DNA of 64,000 nucleotides from JAYSYM01 sp964543475 (GTDB taxonomy: Bacteria; Bdellovibrionota; Bdellovibrionia; Bdellovibrionales; JAMPXM01), in the NCBI GenBank assembly GCA_964543475.1, contig CAZIYJ010000008.1, positions 1-64,000 of the forward strand. The letters are read 5' to 3'. The notes under the pieces are model-generated. The model was not told the origin of the DNA, made no database searches, and worked only from the letters and a program-made list of their open reading frames with translations. The number at the start of each line of letters is the position of its first letter. Within the stretch, counting starts at the first letter, position 1. Position numbers and translations under genes: made by a program. Positions 50,585 to 60,197 of the stretch are shown here, piece after piece.

Positions 50585-52057
50585 ATGTTGCAAGAAGTTC
50601 TAAAGGTGGCAAAGTCCATCGCTTTTGATTCACGAAATGTAAAGCCGGGTTCGGTTTACGTTGCGATTAGAGGAACTAAAGTTGATGGACATGAATTTTT
50701 GCAAAAGGCAGTTGATGCCGGAGCTTCTGCGCTTGTCGTTGAGGATAAATCAAAAATTCCTGTTGGATTCGCGGGCCCGGTTCAAGTCGTCAATGATACA
50801 AGATTAGCGTTAAGCGAGATCGCAGCGGCTTTTTATCGGTACCCTTCGCGAGAACTTTTCACCGTTGCTGTCACCGGAACGAACGGGAAGACTACAACGA
50901 CTCATTTGGTTGAAGCGATTTTTAATCATGCCGGGAAATCGACGGGAGTGATCGGAACGATCGATCATCACTTGCTCGATAAAGTTTGGCCGACAGAACT
51001 TACGACACCTGATCCGGTCATGTTTCAACAGAGATTACGAGAATTTCAAGCAGAAGGTGCAAAGGCTGTAGCTCTCGAGGCTTCGAGTATTGCACTCACT
51101 CAAGCTCGAATTGAGCACGTCGATTACGACTGCGCGCTTTTCACAAATCTTTCGCGCGATCACTTAGATTATCACTCAGACATGGAAGATTACTTCAAAG
51201 CAAAGCTTCGTTTATTCACAGAGCTACTGATTAAGTCTTCGAAAAGCCATCGTACGGCTGTGATCAACGGCAAGGACCTTTACGGCCAACGAATTGCTGA
51301 TCAGCTCAATCAGAAAGCCGAACGAAATCTAGATGTCTGGAGCTATGGCTTTGATGGCGAGGGTGAATACGACTTGTCAGCGCAAGTTATTGCTCGCGGC
51401 TACGAAGGAACAAAGTTCGTCTTAGCTACTCCAAAGGGCTCTCAAGAATTTTTTGTTCCGATGGCGGGCCAGCACAATGTTGAAAATGCGATGGCTGCGA
51501 TTGGTGCGGGTTTAGCCGCTGGAATTTCGTTACACGACTGTGCAGAGGCCCTAAAGACTGTTCATGGAGTGACCGGTCGGCTTGAATCGGTAGCGAACAA
51601 CAAAGGTATTCATGTCTTTGTTGATTACGCACACACGGATGATGCTTTAGCGCGTGCGATTTCGGCGTTAGTTAAAATTCGAGAAGAAGCGAATCTTCAT
51701 TCGCGTATCATTACGGTGTTTGGTTGCGGTGGTGATCGCGATAGCGGTAAACGTCCGCTCATGATGAAGGCGGCACTTGAGTTTTCAGATTACGTGATTC
51801 TCACAAGTGATAATCCACGAACTGAAGATCCTCAAAAAATTATGAATGATGCAATGGCTGGCGCAACTGAAGACCAACGTAGGTCAAAAGTGCATTCTGA
51901 AGTTGATCGCAAGCAGGCGATTCAGTACGCGATTGCGACAGCTCAAAAAGGGGACGTGGTGATCATCGCTGGCAAAGGCCACGAGACGTACCAGCAAATC
52001 GGAACACAAAAATTTCCATTCAGCGACGCAGAGGTTGTTCGCGAATTCGTGAGGTAA
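50585..52057 (+). CDS. murE: UDP-MurNAc-Ala-Glu: meso-DAP ligase
   Basis: MurE adds the third amino acid of the stem peptide. The 490-residue enzyme has AFDSRNVKPGSVYVAI, the ATP motif VTGTNGKTTTTHL (97-109), FTNLSRDHLDYHSDMEDY and the specificity motif SDNPRTEDP (Asp409-Arg412). DNPR points to meso-diaminopimelate, not lysine. The start ATG 50585 has AGGGG upstream. murF follows three bases after the stop. Confidence 0.95.
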   Translation: MLQEVLKVAKSIAFDSRNVKPGSVYVAIRGTKVDGHEFLQKAVDAGASALVVEDKSKIPVGFAGPVQVVNDTRLALSEIAAAFYRYPSRELFTVAVTGTNGKTTTTHLVEAIFNHAGKSTGVIGTIDHHLLDKVWPTELTTPDPVMFQQRLREFQAEGAKAVALEASSIALTQARIEHVDYDCALFTNLSRDHLDYHSDMEDYFKAKLRLFTELLIKSSKSHRTAVINGKDLYGQRIADQLNQKAERNLDVWSYGFDGEGEYDLSAQVIARGYEGTKFVLATPKGSQEFFVPMAGQHNVENAMAAIGAGLAAGISLHDCAEALKTVHGVTGRLESVANNKGIHVFVDYAHTDDALARAISALVKIREEANLHSRIITVFGCGGDRDSGKRPLMMKAALEFSDYVILTSDNPRTEDPQKIMNDAMAGATEDQRRSKVHSEVDRKQAIQYAIATAQKGDVVIIAGKGHETYQQIGTQKFPFSDAEVVREFVR

Positions 52058-52060
52058 CTA

Positions 52061-53491
52061 ATGAGCTGGAACTTATCAATCGGCGAACTGCTGACAGCAA
52101 CACAAGGCAAGGCCCTCAGCCAAATTCAATCAAACTTCACAGGCGTCGGAACTGACACACGCGCTGATCTCAAGGGAAAACTCTTCGTTGCGCTCAGAGG
52201 CGAAGCTCACGATGCACATCTCTATCTCGATAAAGCAGTACAGGCAGGTGCCGCGGGTTTACTTGTCGACAAACTTGATCCGAAGTTTGAAAGCCTAAAA
52301 GAGAAAGTCAGTATCGTTGAAGTTTCTGATACTTTAAAAGCGTTTCAGAATTTAGGACAGTTTTGGCGCCGCAAAATGAATCTGAAAGTGGTCGGAATTA
52401 CCGGCTCAAACGGAAAGACAACCACTAAAGAATTTACCGCTGAGATTCTCTCGACAAAATACAATACGCATTTCAGTAAAGGGAGCTTTAACAACCATTG
52501 GGGTGTCCCAATAAGTTTGCTCGAGATTACAAACGATCACGAAATTGCAGTCATCGAAATGGGAATGAATGCGTTTCATGAAATCGAAACGCTCGTCAAG
52601 ATTGCTGAGCCCGACATCGTTGTTGTGACTATGGTTGGCCAAACACAAGGTGGCGCGCTCGGTGGTATCGACGGAGTGGCCCAAGCAAAAGAAGAGATTT
52701 ATCGATTTGCTCCGGCGCAAGCGCTCCAAATTTTTAATCTCGACAACAAATACACAATTGCCATGTATGAGCGCGCAAAGAGCGCAGGAAAAAAGGGCCT
52801 CCTTACTTTCTCTAGCTCCGACGCAGCTGCAGATTTTGCAGATGTATTTTTAAAACTAATTCACTCAGACGAAAATTCGATCATGGTCGAAGGAAAAATT
52901 GGTGGCGTTCAAGGTCGCACGCGAGTGCCGGTGTACGGAACTCACAACGCCAATAATTTAATGGCCGCAGCGGCGATTGCATATGCTTGTGGAATGAGTG
53001 GATTTGAAATTTGGGCGGCACTTCCGAACTGCAAGACAGGTTGGGGAAGAAATCAGTGGCTTAATACCCAGAGCGGAGCCCGAGTTTTATTCGATGCCTA
53101 CAATGCGAGTCCTGACAGCATGCGAGCGGCACTTTCAAATTTTGCTCAGCTCACAGAGTCGGGAAAAAAGATCGCTCTCCTGGGAGAAATGCGAGAACTC
53201 GGAGAGCAAACTGTGCCTGCTCACCTCGAGCTTGCACGTGAAGTCTCAAAGGTTGGCTTCGATGAAGTTGTCTTCATCGGCCCAAGTGGTGAGCATTTTG
53301 CTAAAGAACTTAAAGCCTCAGGATTTTCGAATAAGATAATGATATCAGATACTTGTGAACATTTTCTTGCAAGCGAGAAGCTGCCTGTGCTAAACCTGAG
53401 CGACATCGCGCTGATAAAGGGATCCCGAGGCATCAAACTGGAGATATTGCTAGAGCAATGGCAGCCAGTTGATTTCACGAAAAAATCTTAA
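52061..53491 (+). CDS. murF: UDP-MurNAc-tripeptide: D-Ala-D-Ala ligase
   Basis: MurF adds the D-Ala-D-Ala dipeptide, completing the pentapeptide. The 476-residue enzyme has GVGTDTRADLKGKLFVAL, the ATP motif VGITGSNGKTTTKEF (near residue 110), NNHWGVPISLLEI and the Mur-typical IAVIEMGMNAFHEI. It is tightly packed after murE (3 bases). All hallmark regions are intact. Confidence 0.95.
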   Translation: MSWNLSIGELLTATQGKALSQIQSNFTGVGTDTRADLKGKLFVALRGEAHDAHLYLDKAVQAGAAGLLVDKLDPKFESLKEKVSIVEVSDTLKAFQNLGQFWRRKMNLKVVGITGSNGKTTTKEFTAEILSTKYNTHFSKGSFNNHWGVPISLLEITNDHEIAVIEMGMNAFHEIETLVKIAEPDIVVVTMVGQTQGGALGGIDGVAQAKEEIYRFAPAQALQIFNLDNKYTIAMYERAKSAGKKGLLTFSSSDAAADFADVFLKLIHSDENSIMVEGKIGGVQGRTRVPVYGTHNANNLMAAAAIAYACGMSGFEIWAALPNCKTGWGRNQWLNTQSGARVLFDAYNASPDSMRAALSNFAQLTESGKKIALLGEMRELGEQTVPAHLELAREVSKVGFDEVVFIGPSGEHFAKELKASGFSNKIMISDTCEHFLASEKLPVLNLSDIALIKGSRGIKLEILLEQWQPVDFTKKS

Positions 53492-53538
53492 AAACCATCA
53501 GCGTCTGTAGCAACTTTTGAAACGGGTAAACAAAAAAT

Positions 53539-54615
53539 ATGCTCTATCAGTGGCTCTACTCATTGGCCGATCACTCTTCGGTCTTCAACGTTTTTCGCTA
53601 CATTACTTTCAGAACTTTCATCTCATTCTTCACAGGCTTTATAGTTTGTTGGGCGGCCGGTCCTTACTTCATTAAAAATTTAGTGCGGAAACAAGTTGGT
53701 CAAAGCATTCGTGACGATGGTCCGCAGTCACACAAGAAAAAGCAGGGCACTCCAACAATGGGCGGAGGATTAATCCTAATTGGATTAATGGTCCCAGCGT
53801 TGTTATGGGTGAACTTAATGGATCCACTCGTGTGGTCCGTGATTTTTGTCACACTTTGTTTCGGTGCGATCGGATACTATGACGACAAACTGAAAGTGAT
53901 TTACAAAAATCACAAAGGCTTGCCCGGAAGATTGCGTCTCATCGGCGAGTTTGCAATTTCGGCACTGGCGATTTGGGTTCTCATCTACTTCAAAGGCTTT
54001 TCTACCGAGCTTCATATTCCGTTTTTCAAAAACGCGGTCTATGACCTTGGCTACATGTACATTCCCTTCGCTTCGCTAGTGATAGTCGGATGTGCGAACG
54101 CAGTGAACTTAACTGACGGACTAGACGGGCTTGCGATTGTTCCTGTCATTATCACTTCGGCAACACTTGGCGTTTTTGCTTATGTCGCAGGTAACGTCGT
54201 GATCTCAAGCTACTTACAAATTCCGTATGTAGCAGGAGCGGGCGAACTTACTCCTCTTGTGGGCGCCATGGTTGCCGCCGGACTCGGATTCTTGTGGTTC
54301 AATACTTATCCTGCGCAAGTGTTCATGGGTGACGTCGGCAGTTTAAGTATCGGTGGGTTTATCGGCACACTTGCAGTTCTCACAAAAAACGAACTTGTGC
54401 TTATCGTGCTTGGCGGAGTTTTCGTTGTTGAGGCACTTTCCGTCATCACGCAAGTAGCATCGTTTAAGTTAACCGGAAAACGCGTTTTTAAAATGGCGCC
54501 AATCCATCATCATTTTGAGTTAAAAGGCCTAACAGAGACGAAAATTATTGTTCGTTTCTGGATCATTTCCATTCTTCTCGCGATTTTAAGTTTAGCGACA
54601 CTAAAGTTGAGGTAG
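53539..54615 (+). CDS. mraY: Phospho-MurNAc-pentapeptide transferase MraY
   Basis: MraY transfers phospho-MurNAc-pentapeptide to undecaprenyl phosphate, making lipid I, at the inner face of the membrane. The 358-residue protein has about ten hydrophobic segments, GTPTMGGGLILIG, GYYDDKLKVIYKNHKGLPG (Asp-Asp catalytic pair), NLTDGLDGLA, and PIHHHFELKG near the end. Full length. A gap of 47 bases follows murF; murD follows after 3 bases. Confidence 0.96.
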   Translation: MLYQWLYSLADHSSVFNVFRYITFRTFISFFTGFIVCWAAGPYFIKNLVRKQVGQSIRDDGPQSHKKKQGTPTMGGGLILIGLMVPALLWVNLMDPLVWSVIFVTLCFGAIGYYDDKLKVIYKNHKGLPGRLRLIGEFAISALAIWVLIYFKGFSTELHIPFFKNAVYDLGYMYIPFASLVIVGCANAVNLTDGLDGLAIVPVIITSATLGVFAYVAGNVVISSYLQIPYVAGAGELTPLVGAMVAAGLGFLWFNTYPAQVFMGDVGSLSIGGFIGTLAVLTKNELVLIVLGGVFVVEALSVITQVASFKLTGKRVFKMAPIHHHFELKGLTETKIIVRFWIISILLAILSLATLKLR

Positions 54616-54618
54616 TTT

Positions 54619-56013
54619 ATGAATCCGTATTCTGAAGTAACAGATCTAAAAGATAAAAGAGTTCTCGTTGTCGGTCTCGCGCGAAGCGGCGTTTCGATGG
54701 TGCACTTTCTCGTTGAAAGCGGCGCTCAAGTAACTGTAAGTGACCATAAATCTAAAGCCGAACTCTCGACAGCCCTTGAGCAAATTGACGGCCTCAATGT
54801 TCAGTTTGATCTTGGTGGCCACACACCTAAAATCTTCTTGGCTCAAGATTTGATCGTCTTAAGCCCAGGTGTTCCGCCGAATTTGAAAATCTTCGACTAT
54901 GCTCGAAGTAACGGTGTAACTGTGACAGGCGAATTCGAGTTTGCAACTTGGTTCATTAAAGAGCCAATCATCGGGATCACTGGCACGAACGGTAAATCGA
55001 CAACTTGTAAGTTGATCGAGTTATTTATGAATGAATCAGGACTACCGGCATGGCTCGGTGGAAACTACGGCGAACCATTAGTTGAGTACCTTCGCAAAAA
55101 AGAAAAAGCGAAGGCTGTGATCGCAGAAGTTTCAAGCTTCCAGCTCGAACACGTGAGCCGATTTACACCACAAAATATCGTTTTCACAAACTTGGCTGAA
55201 AACCATCAAGATCGTTATCGTTCGATGGAAGATTACATCAACGCAAAACGCAGAATCTTTCAAAATACGAATCAAGCAACCACTAGCATTTTAAACGCCG
55301 ACGACAATGCGGTTGTTGAACTTGCACGTGACCCTGCTGTTCAACGCGGAAGAATTTTCTATTTCTCTCGCAAGCCGTCTTTAGAGCCGCAGATTATGAC
55401 AATCGGTGGTGCTGTATTAATCAAAGACGAAATCCGTGTACGTACAGGTCCTGAGATTGAATATTACACGATCAAAAACATGAAGATGCGAGGTCGTCAC
55501 TCAATCGACAATATTATGGCTGCGTCTCTCGCAGCGCGCGAACATGGTGCAAGCCATGAAGCGATTCAAAAAGTAATCGATACTTTCTCTGGAATGCCAC
55601 ATCGTCTTGAGTATGTACGTAGAGTTGGTGGAGTCGAATTCTTCAATGACTCGAAAGCAACAAACGTTCACGCAGTTCTTCGTGCCCTTGATGCTTTTGA
55701 AGAGAACGTTATTCTTATCATGGGTGGTAAAGACACGAATCTATCTTACGAGCCGCTACGAGAAGCAGTTCGCAAGAAGGTGAAAACTTTGATTCTGGTT
55801 GGAGAAGCTAAAGAGCGAATCAACCGCGATCTAGGTGATTATAGTGAAACTTTCCTTATCGGAACTTTCGAAGAAGCAGTCTTGATTGCATACCAAAAGT
55901 CGCGAATTGCTGACACAGTTCTTCTGTCTCCGGGTTGCTCAAGCTTTGATATGTTTGACAGCTTCGAAGAGCGCGGAAACTACTTCAAAGACATCGTAAA
56001 ACGCTTCAAATAG
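54619..56013 (+). CDS. murD: UDP-MurNAc-L-alanine: D-glutamate ligase
   Basis: MurD adds D-glutamate to UDP-MurNAc-Ala. The 464-residue enzyme has VLVVGLARSGVSMVHFL (N-terminal Rossmann), the ATP motif GITGTNGKSTTCKL near residue 120, VFTNLAENHQDRYRSMEDY and FFNDSKATNVHAVLRAL. It is the last cell wall gene of the cluster here; ftsW and murG would usually follow but do not. Confidence 0.95.
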   Translation: MNPYSEVTDLKDKRVLVVGLARSGVSMVHFLVESGAQVTVSDHKSKAELSTALEQIDGLNVQFDLGGHTPKIFLAQDLIVLSPGVPPNLKIFDYARSNGVTVTGEFEFATWFIKEPIIGITGTNGKSTTCKLIELFMNESGLPAWLGGNYGEPLVEYLRKKEKAKAVIAEVSSFQLEHVSRFTPQNIVFTNLAENHQDRYRSMEDYINAKRRIFQNTNQATTSILNADDNAVVELARDPAVQRGRIFYFSRKPSLEPQIMTIGGAVLIKDEIRVRTGPEIEYYTIKNMKMRGRHSIDNIMAASLAAREHGASHEAIQKVIDTFSGMPHRLEYVRRVGGVEFFNDSKATNVHAVLRALDAFEENVILIMGGKDTNLSYEPLREAVRKKVKTLILVGEAKERINRDLGDYSETFLIGTFEEAVLIAYQKSRIADTVLLSPGCSSFDMFDSFEERGNYFKDIVKRFK

Positions 56014-56034
56014 TGGAGCTAGTGGAGCCAGTGA

Positions 56035-57366
56035 GTGGATCGTCGTAAAGAGTTTCTCTCAAAATTCTGGAACCGTTACCCAGCAATTAAAGCTAAGGCA
56101 CTTGATGTTTCAGGTGCCTTGTCTTTTTTGGCCTCAGAAAAACTTTCAGATACACTTCTCACAATTGGTGGCAGACTTTTCGGATCGCCCGGTGAATTTA
56201 CTCTCAGTTCTGGTGGCTCGACGTGCGCTGTCCAATTTGGAAGAGATTGTCAGTGGAGCGATGCTTCTTATCCATTTGATAGCTCAGTCTTTGAGTCAGG
56301 CGACATCGTTTTGCTAGAAGCAAAAGTCGTTGGGGTCTTTGACTCAGCTGTTTTGCACGTGACCAAAGTGCAATTACTTGCGCCCGCTTTCACAAAATCG
56401 AAACATAATACTTCGTCGGATGCGGAGCGGGAGGTTCAGTGGGCTCAGTTCAAGCAGCACATTAGAACGTTTTTTATTTCTCATGGCTTCATGGAAGCAC
56501 AAACTCCCACTCTCGTACCATCGCCGGGAACTGAACCGTATCTCGACGTTTTTACGACTGAACTTGTTTACGGTAAAAATCGAAAAACATTTTTTCTGCC
56601 CACCAGCCCAGAGTTTCACTTAAAGAAGTTGCTTGCTCAAGGTCACACTCGCATCTTCGAAATCAAGAACTGCTTTAGAAATGGTGAACTTGGGGAGCAT
56701 CATCAGCCTGAGTTTCAAATGCTGGAGTGGTATCGGGCGTACTCAGGTCTTGATGCAATCATCGAAGACATCAGCGCAATCCTCAATCATCTTCAAAAAA
56801 TCTTTCCGCAAAAGAAGATCGAGAACCTTAAAGTTGTTACGATGGCCGAGCTATTTGCTGAGCAGTGCAGTGGCTTTGAGCTTCGACCTGACACGTCTCG
56901 CGACCAACTCTTTGAACTCTGCGAACGAATGCACCTTCGGCCGATGAACGACGACACATGGGATGATCTATTCTTTAGAGTCGTGATCGAAAAAATTGAA
57001 CCATCTCTTGATCGCGAAATTCCAACGATCGTAAAAAATTACCCTCGGCCTCAAGCAGCACTCGCAAGATTGTCTGAAGATGGTTGGGCCCAAAGATTTG
57101 AGCTCTATTGGCGGGGCCTTGAGATCGCGAATGCATTTGATGAACTCAACGATCCAAAACAAAATGAAGATCGTTTTAAATCTGATCAGGATAAGAGATT
57201 GAAATCAGGTCGCGAGACACATCCGCTAGACGATGAATTGGTTGAGTGTTTTTATTCGGCAATGCCGCCTGCAGGTGGAATTGCCTTGGGTGTCGAGCGA
57301 CTCTTCATGGCGCTTTTCGAGATCAAAGATATCTCTCAGATCCGATCATTTCCGATTAAGTTCTGA
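56035..57366 (+). CDS. epmA: EpmA-like (GenX/PoxA) lysyltransferase with extra N-terminal domain
   Basis: A 443-residue class II lysyl-tRNA synthetase-like enzyme. EpmA attaches (R)-beta-lysine to elongation factor P. The catalytic part (from about residue 130) has FFISHGFMEAQTPTLVPSPG, FFLPTSPEFHLKKLLAQG, FEIKNCFRNGELGEHHQPEF and GIALGVERLFM (motif 3). EpmA is usually about 325 residues; here an extra 120-residue N-terminal part (TIGGRLFGSPGEFTLSSGGS to VLHVTKVQLLAP) has a beta-barrel-like pattern like the OB anticodon domain of LysRS. GTG 56035 has GGAG upstream. efp and epmB are not in the window. Confidence 0.85.
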   Translation: MDRRKEFLSKFWNRYPAIKAKALDVSGALSFLASEKLSDTLLTIGGRLFGSPGEFTLSSGGSTCAVQFGRDCQWSDASYPFDSSVFESGDIVLLEAKVVGVFDSAVLHVTKVQLLAPAFTKSKHNTSSDAEREVQWAQFKQHIRTFFISHGFMEAQTPTLVPSPGTEPYLDVFTTELVYGKNRKTFFLPTSPEFHLKKLLAQGHTRIFEIKNCFRNGELGEHHQPEFQMLEWYRAYSGLDAIIEDISAILNHLQKIFPQKKIENLKVVTMAELFAEQCSGFELRPDTSRDQLFELCERMHLRPMNDDTWDDLFFRVVIEKIEPSLDREIPTIVKNYPRPQAALARLSEDGWAQRFELYWRGLEIANAFDELNDPKQNEDRFKSDQDKRLKSGRETHPLDDELVECFYSAMPPAGGIALGVERLFMALFEIKDISQIRSFPIKF

Positions 57367-57697
57367 GGTCTAAAATTCTGCTGCCGTACTCCTTCAGAAG
57401 TACTTCGTAAGCATTGTGAAAATCAGTAACAGTAAACCCCAGTTTGTACTGGCCGCCTTTGAAGCGAATGACGAAGCCGGCTTTTTGAAATGGGCGTGAA
57501 AGGTCGAACGTCCACCATGTTTTCAAATCTTGAGTTCCAAGAACATTGAGTCGTTTGAGAAGTGAGAGATCAACGACTTCGATCGATTCAACTTCTTCGT
57601 TGGCGAGATCAATGCGTGAAATTCGGGGAATAGTTAATCCGCGGAGTTCAATCTTCTCGTTGGTAATTAGCGTGTTGGAATCTCGGTAGAGGCTCAT
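57356..57697 (-). CDS. Hypothetical protein after IHF/HU gene
   Basis: A 113-residue soluble protein, beta-rich with one helix at the end (DFHNAYEVLLKEYGSRIL). No recognised domain. It starts on the last base of the IHF/HU stop (TAATG), so it is coupled to it. Its 3' end overlaps the convergent epmA gene by 11 bases. Function unknown. Confidence 0.72.
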   Translation of the reverse strand: MSLYRDSNTLITNEKIELRGLTIPRISRIDLANEEVESIEVVDLSLLKRLNVLGTQDLKTWWTFDLSRPFQKAGFVIRFKGGQYKLGFTVTDFHNAYEVLLKEYGSRILDLRT

Positions 57698-57975
57698 TAG
57701 CCTTTATTAATTTCTTCTTTGAGTTCTTTTCCAACTTTGAAGAATGGCAGTTTCTTCTGTTCAACTTCGATCACTTCGCCGGTGCGTGGATTGCGTCCCT
57801 TGTATGCTCCGTAAGCGCGATTTACGAAAGAACCAAAACCTCGAATTTCGATTCGATCATTTTTCATGAGCGCTTCAACCATCGAGTCGAAGATGGTGTT
57901 CACAACGGCTTCTGCTTTTACGCGTGTGATGCCGGCTTTTTCAGAAATTAAGTTGATCAAATCCGCTTTGGTCAT
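57697..57975 (-). CDS. DNA-bending histone-like protein of the IHF/HU family
   Basis: A 92-residue IHF/HU protein. N-terminal helices MTKADLINLISEKAGITRVK and VNTIFDSMVEALMKNDRIEI, then the DNA-binding arms FVNRAYGAYKGRNPRTGEVI and C-terminal helix FFKVGKELKEEINKG. The Pro in GRNPRTG intercalates in DNA. I start at ATG 57975 because AGGA lies 9-12 bases before it; ATG 57984 has it too near. IHF-beta is possible, but IHF subunit versus HU cannot be told apart here. Confidence 0.92.
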   Translation of the reverse strand: MTKADLINLISEKAGITRVKAEAVVNTIFDSMVEALMKNDRIEIRGFGSFVNRAYGAYKGRNPRTGEVIEVEQKKLPFFKVGKELKEEINKG

Positions 57976-58188
57976 CGAATTCATTCCTATCAAGATTCGC
58001 GTGAAACTATAGAAATTATAGACACTTAGCGGAGGTGAGGGAAAGCATCTATTCGAATATTTCGGAGTTTGGGGTGCGCTTCCGGACTTAAATCGAGAAT
58101 CTGCCCGAAAAATAAGCGCAGCCGGCCAGCTGAACGGACTCAATTGCTTGAAATAACAAAGATAATCGTTGAAAAACCGGCTCGATTT

Positions 58189-58833
58189 CTAGTTCAACCA
58201 GAAATAGTGATCGCGAGGTATTTCTCCGCGCTCGCAGCGTGCACGCTCATCGGCTAAGCCAGATCCGAAGAACGCCTTATCGCAAGATTTCTTTTCTTGA
58301 AAATACGCGCACCAAGATCGATCAACTTCGGTTCCGAAGGCAATGAAACAAGATTTCTTTTCTATGTAGGCTTCGCAAAACGCGCGAGCTTTTCCGTTCA
58401 ACGAAATAAAGCACGACTTTCCCTCTCGACAAACTTCACACTGACTTCTGAGATCGCCGTCAAAAGAAGAGAAGCAACTCGATTCACTTTTTTTGAAGTC
58501 GGTGCATTTAGAAAGGCTCGCCAAATACCCTGCATCGCCTTCGGCGTTGATAACAACTTGGACGGGAGCATGTTGCACTGGTGCAGTTTCTGATTTACTC
58601 GCAAGTTCTAGGGCTTCTTTGAAACCCTTTCGATAAGATGCAACAAGCTTGTCACGATCCTTTGATGAACAATTTTTTAATTCAGGAGTCGCGAGATCTT
58701 TTTTATTTTTCGCATCGTTAAATCCAAGGTCATAGTTGGTACTTTCAAGGCATTGTTTGTCGATTTGTTTTTCTTTTGGTGCAGCAAAAGAAAGTGAAGT
58801 GAATAGCAATGCCAATAGCGCAAAATAATTCAT
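58189..58833 (-). CDS. Exported cysteine-rich repeat protein
   Basis: A 214-residue protein with a signal peptide (MNYFALLALLFTSLSFAA). The C-terminal half contains about four repeat units, each with two to three cysteines and a similar pattern (CREGKSCFISLNGKARAFC, YIEKKSCFIAFGTEVDRSWC, YFQEKKSCDKAFFGSG). The repeated spacing suggests a disulfide-stabilised array in the periplasm. AAGGA lies upstream of ATG. No family recognised. The cysteines may be oxidised by the Dsb system. Confidence 0.78.
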   Translation of the reverse strand: MNYFALLALLFTSLSFAAPKEKQIDKQCLESTNYDLGFNDAKNKKDLATPELKNCSSKDRDKLVASYRKGFKEALELASKSETAPVQHAPVQVVINAEGDAGYLASLSKCTDFKKSESSCFSSFDGDLRSQCEVCREGKSCFISLNGKARAFCEAYIEKKSCFIAFGTEVDRSWCAYFQEKKSCDKAFFGSGLADERARCERGEIPRDHYFWLN

Positions 58834-58847
58834 AGCTAATCCTTGGG

Positions 58848-60194
58848 TTAGAGAGCGTAATCGTCAGAGACTAGGCCGCGACGATATTCTTCGGTGACGT
58901 AGGCTATCACAGCAAGTTCAAAAATAAAAAGGTACAAGACATGCGGCTCACGAAGCGTTGGCCAATGTAGGCCGGCTGCGTGAAATGCGATTTGTGATCC
59001 CATTGTTCCAGCGACTAGCGTTCGATGCCAGAAATACGAACTCGGTATCTCTCGAAGAAGTCGATAGGCCGCAAGCAATGAGCCTAAGACAAAAATAAAA
59101 AAGAAAGTTAGGCCCACTACACCTGTTTCGGCAAGGAGCTGAAAGTACACACTTCCGTAGTCGCGATTAAACTGCTCGGTGAGTTGGCTTCCCATGCCAT
59201 TTCCAAAAATCGGTGCCTCAGAAAATGCGTTGAGCTGCCGGCTTAGTTCTTCTCTCTGTGTTGCCGCAACCTTTTCTTGATTGGTCTCAATTTGGTCAAT
59301 GAATCCTTGCGGAGAATCATAGGCAATTAAAATAACGGCGAAAACAAATGCGCCGACAGCTGCGAACATAGGGAGTTGGCGTCGGAACTGAAGTATTGCA
59401 AGCGTAACGACGCCAGCCGCCGCAGCCACCCACATTCCAGGTTGATAGGTCCACATGAGAGCTAAAGCAAAAAGACAAAGAAGCGGGAGCAGGCTCCAGC
59501 GCAAAATTAGAGGAGTGCGTTTTTCTGTGAATAGAAAAGCAGCTGCGGGAAAAGGAATCGACATTGCAAGGAGCGTAGGAAGTACACGAGGAGAATTAAA
59601 AAATCCTATTGCTTCGAAATAAGCGTGTTCTTTGATTGGCGCCAACTCAAGATTTCCACCTTGAATGTAGTTAACTCCGCTAAAGTGCTGAAATATACCA
59701 GTGACTGACAGCACAGTCGCTCCACCGATCATGAAGAAGTAGAGTCGATTGACCCCAGGAAAGAGATCGAGACCAAAAATAAAAAGATAGCCCAGCACTA
59801 CCCAACGTAGTGCTGCGATACCGACTAAAGTGTCTGGCAGTGGAACGAGGACGATGGTTCCGATCAGCCCAGTGATAAAAAATCCAATTAAAGCGAAATC
59901 AGAACCGAACGGGAACGGACTAAACTCTTTTGTTTTACTGAAGCGGTCGGCAACAATGTACAGAAGAGTGAAGAGAGCAAAGGACCAGCTTGAAATTTCG
60001 AGGACAGCTCGGCTGGTGAAAACCGAAAAAACGAAGACCGGCAAAAGCCACATCGCCGGAGTTCCAACTATGTGTTTTAAGTAATAGAAGAAACGATCGC
60101 GTGGTCCCGAAACTTGAATGTTGCGATTCCATCGGCCGGTGACGCGTTCGTGAGCTTTAGCGCTTGGTGTAGCTAAGGGAGATTGCGAGGGCAT
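58848..60194 (-). CDS. O-antigen ligase/polymerase-like membrane protein (Wzy/WaaL type)
   Basis: A 448-residue integral membrane protein with about ten hydrophobic segments. Near residue 320 it has a large external loop with EELSRQLNAFSEAPIFGNGM and NRDYGSVYFQLLAETGVVGL, a pattern typical of the O-antigen ligase family. It would join or polymerise surface glycan. Two glycosyltransferase genes lie directly upstream, with only 3 bases to the first. Substrate is unknown. Confidence 0.85.
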   Translation of the reverse strand: MPSQSPLATPSAKAHERVTGRWNRNIQVSGPRDRFFYYLKHIVGTPAMWLLPVFVFSVFTSRAVLEISSWSFALFTLLYIVADRFSKTKEFSPFPFGSDFALIGFFITGLIGTIVLVPLPDTLVGIAALRWVVLGYLFIFGLDLFPGVNRLYFFMIGGATVLSVTGIFQHFSGVNYIQGGNLELAPIKEHAYFEAIGFFNSPRVLPTLLAMSIPFPAAAFLFTEKRTPLILRWSLLPLLCLFALALMWTYQPGMWVAAAAGVVTLAILQFRRQLPMFAAVGAFVFAVILIAYDSPQGFIDQIETNQEKVAATQREELSRQLNAFSEAPIFGNGMGSQLTEQFNRDYGSVYFQLLAETGVVGLTFFFIFVLGSLLAAYRLLREIPSSYFWHRTLVAGTMGSQIAFHAAGLHWPTLREPHVLYLFIFELAVIAYVTEEYRRGLVSDDYAL

Positions 60195-60197
60195 TCT

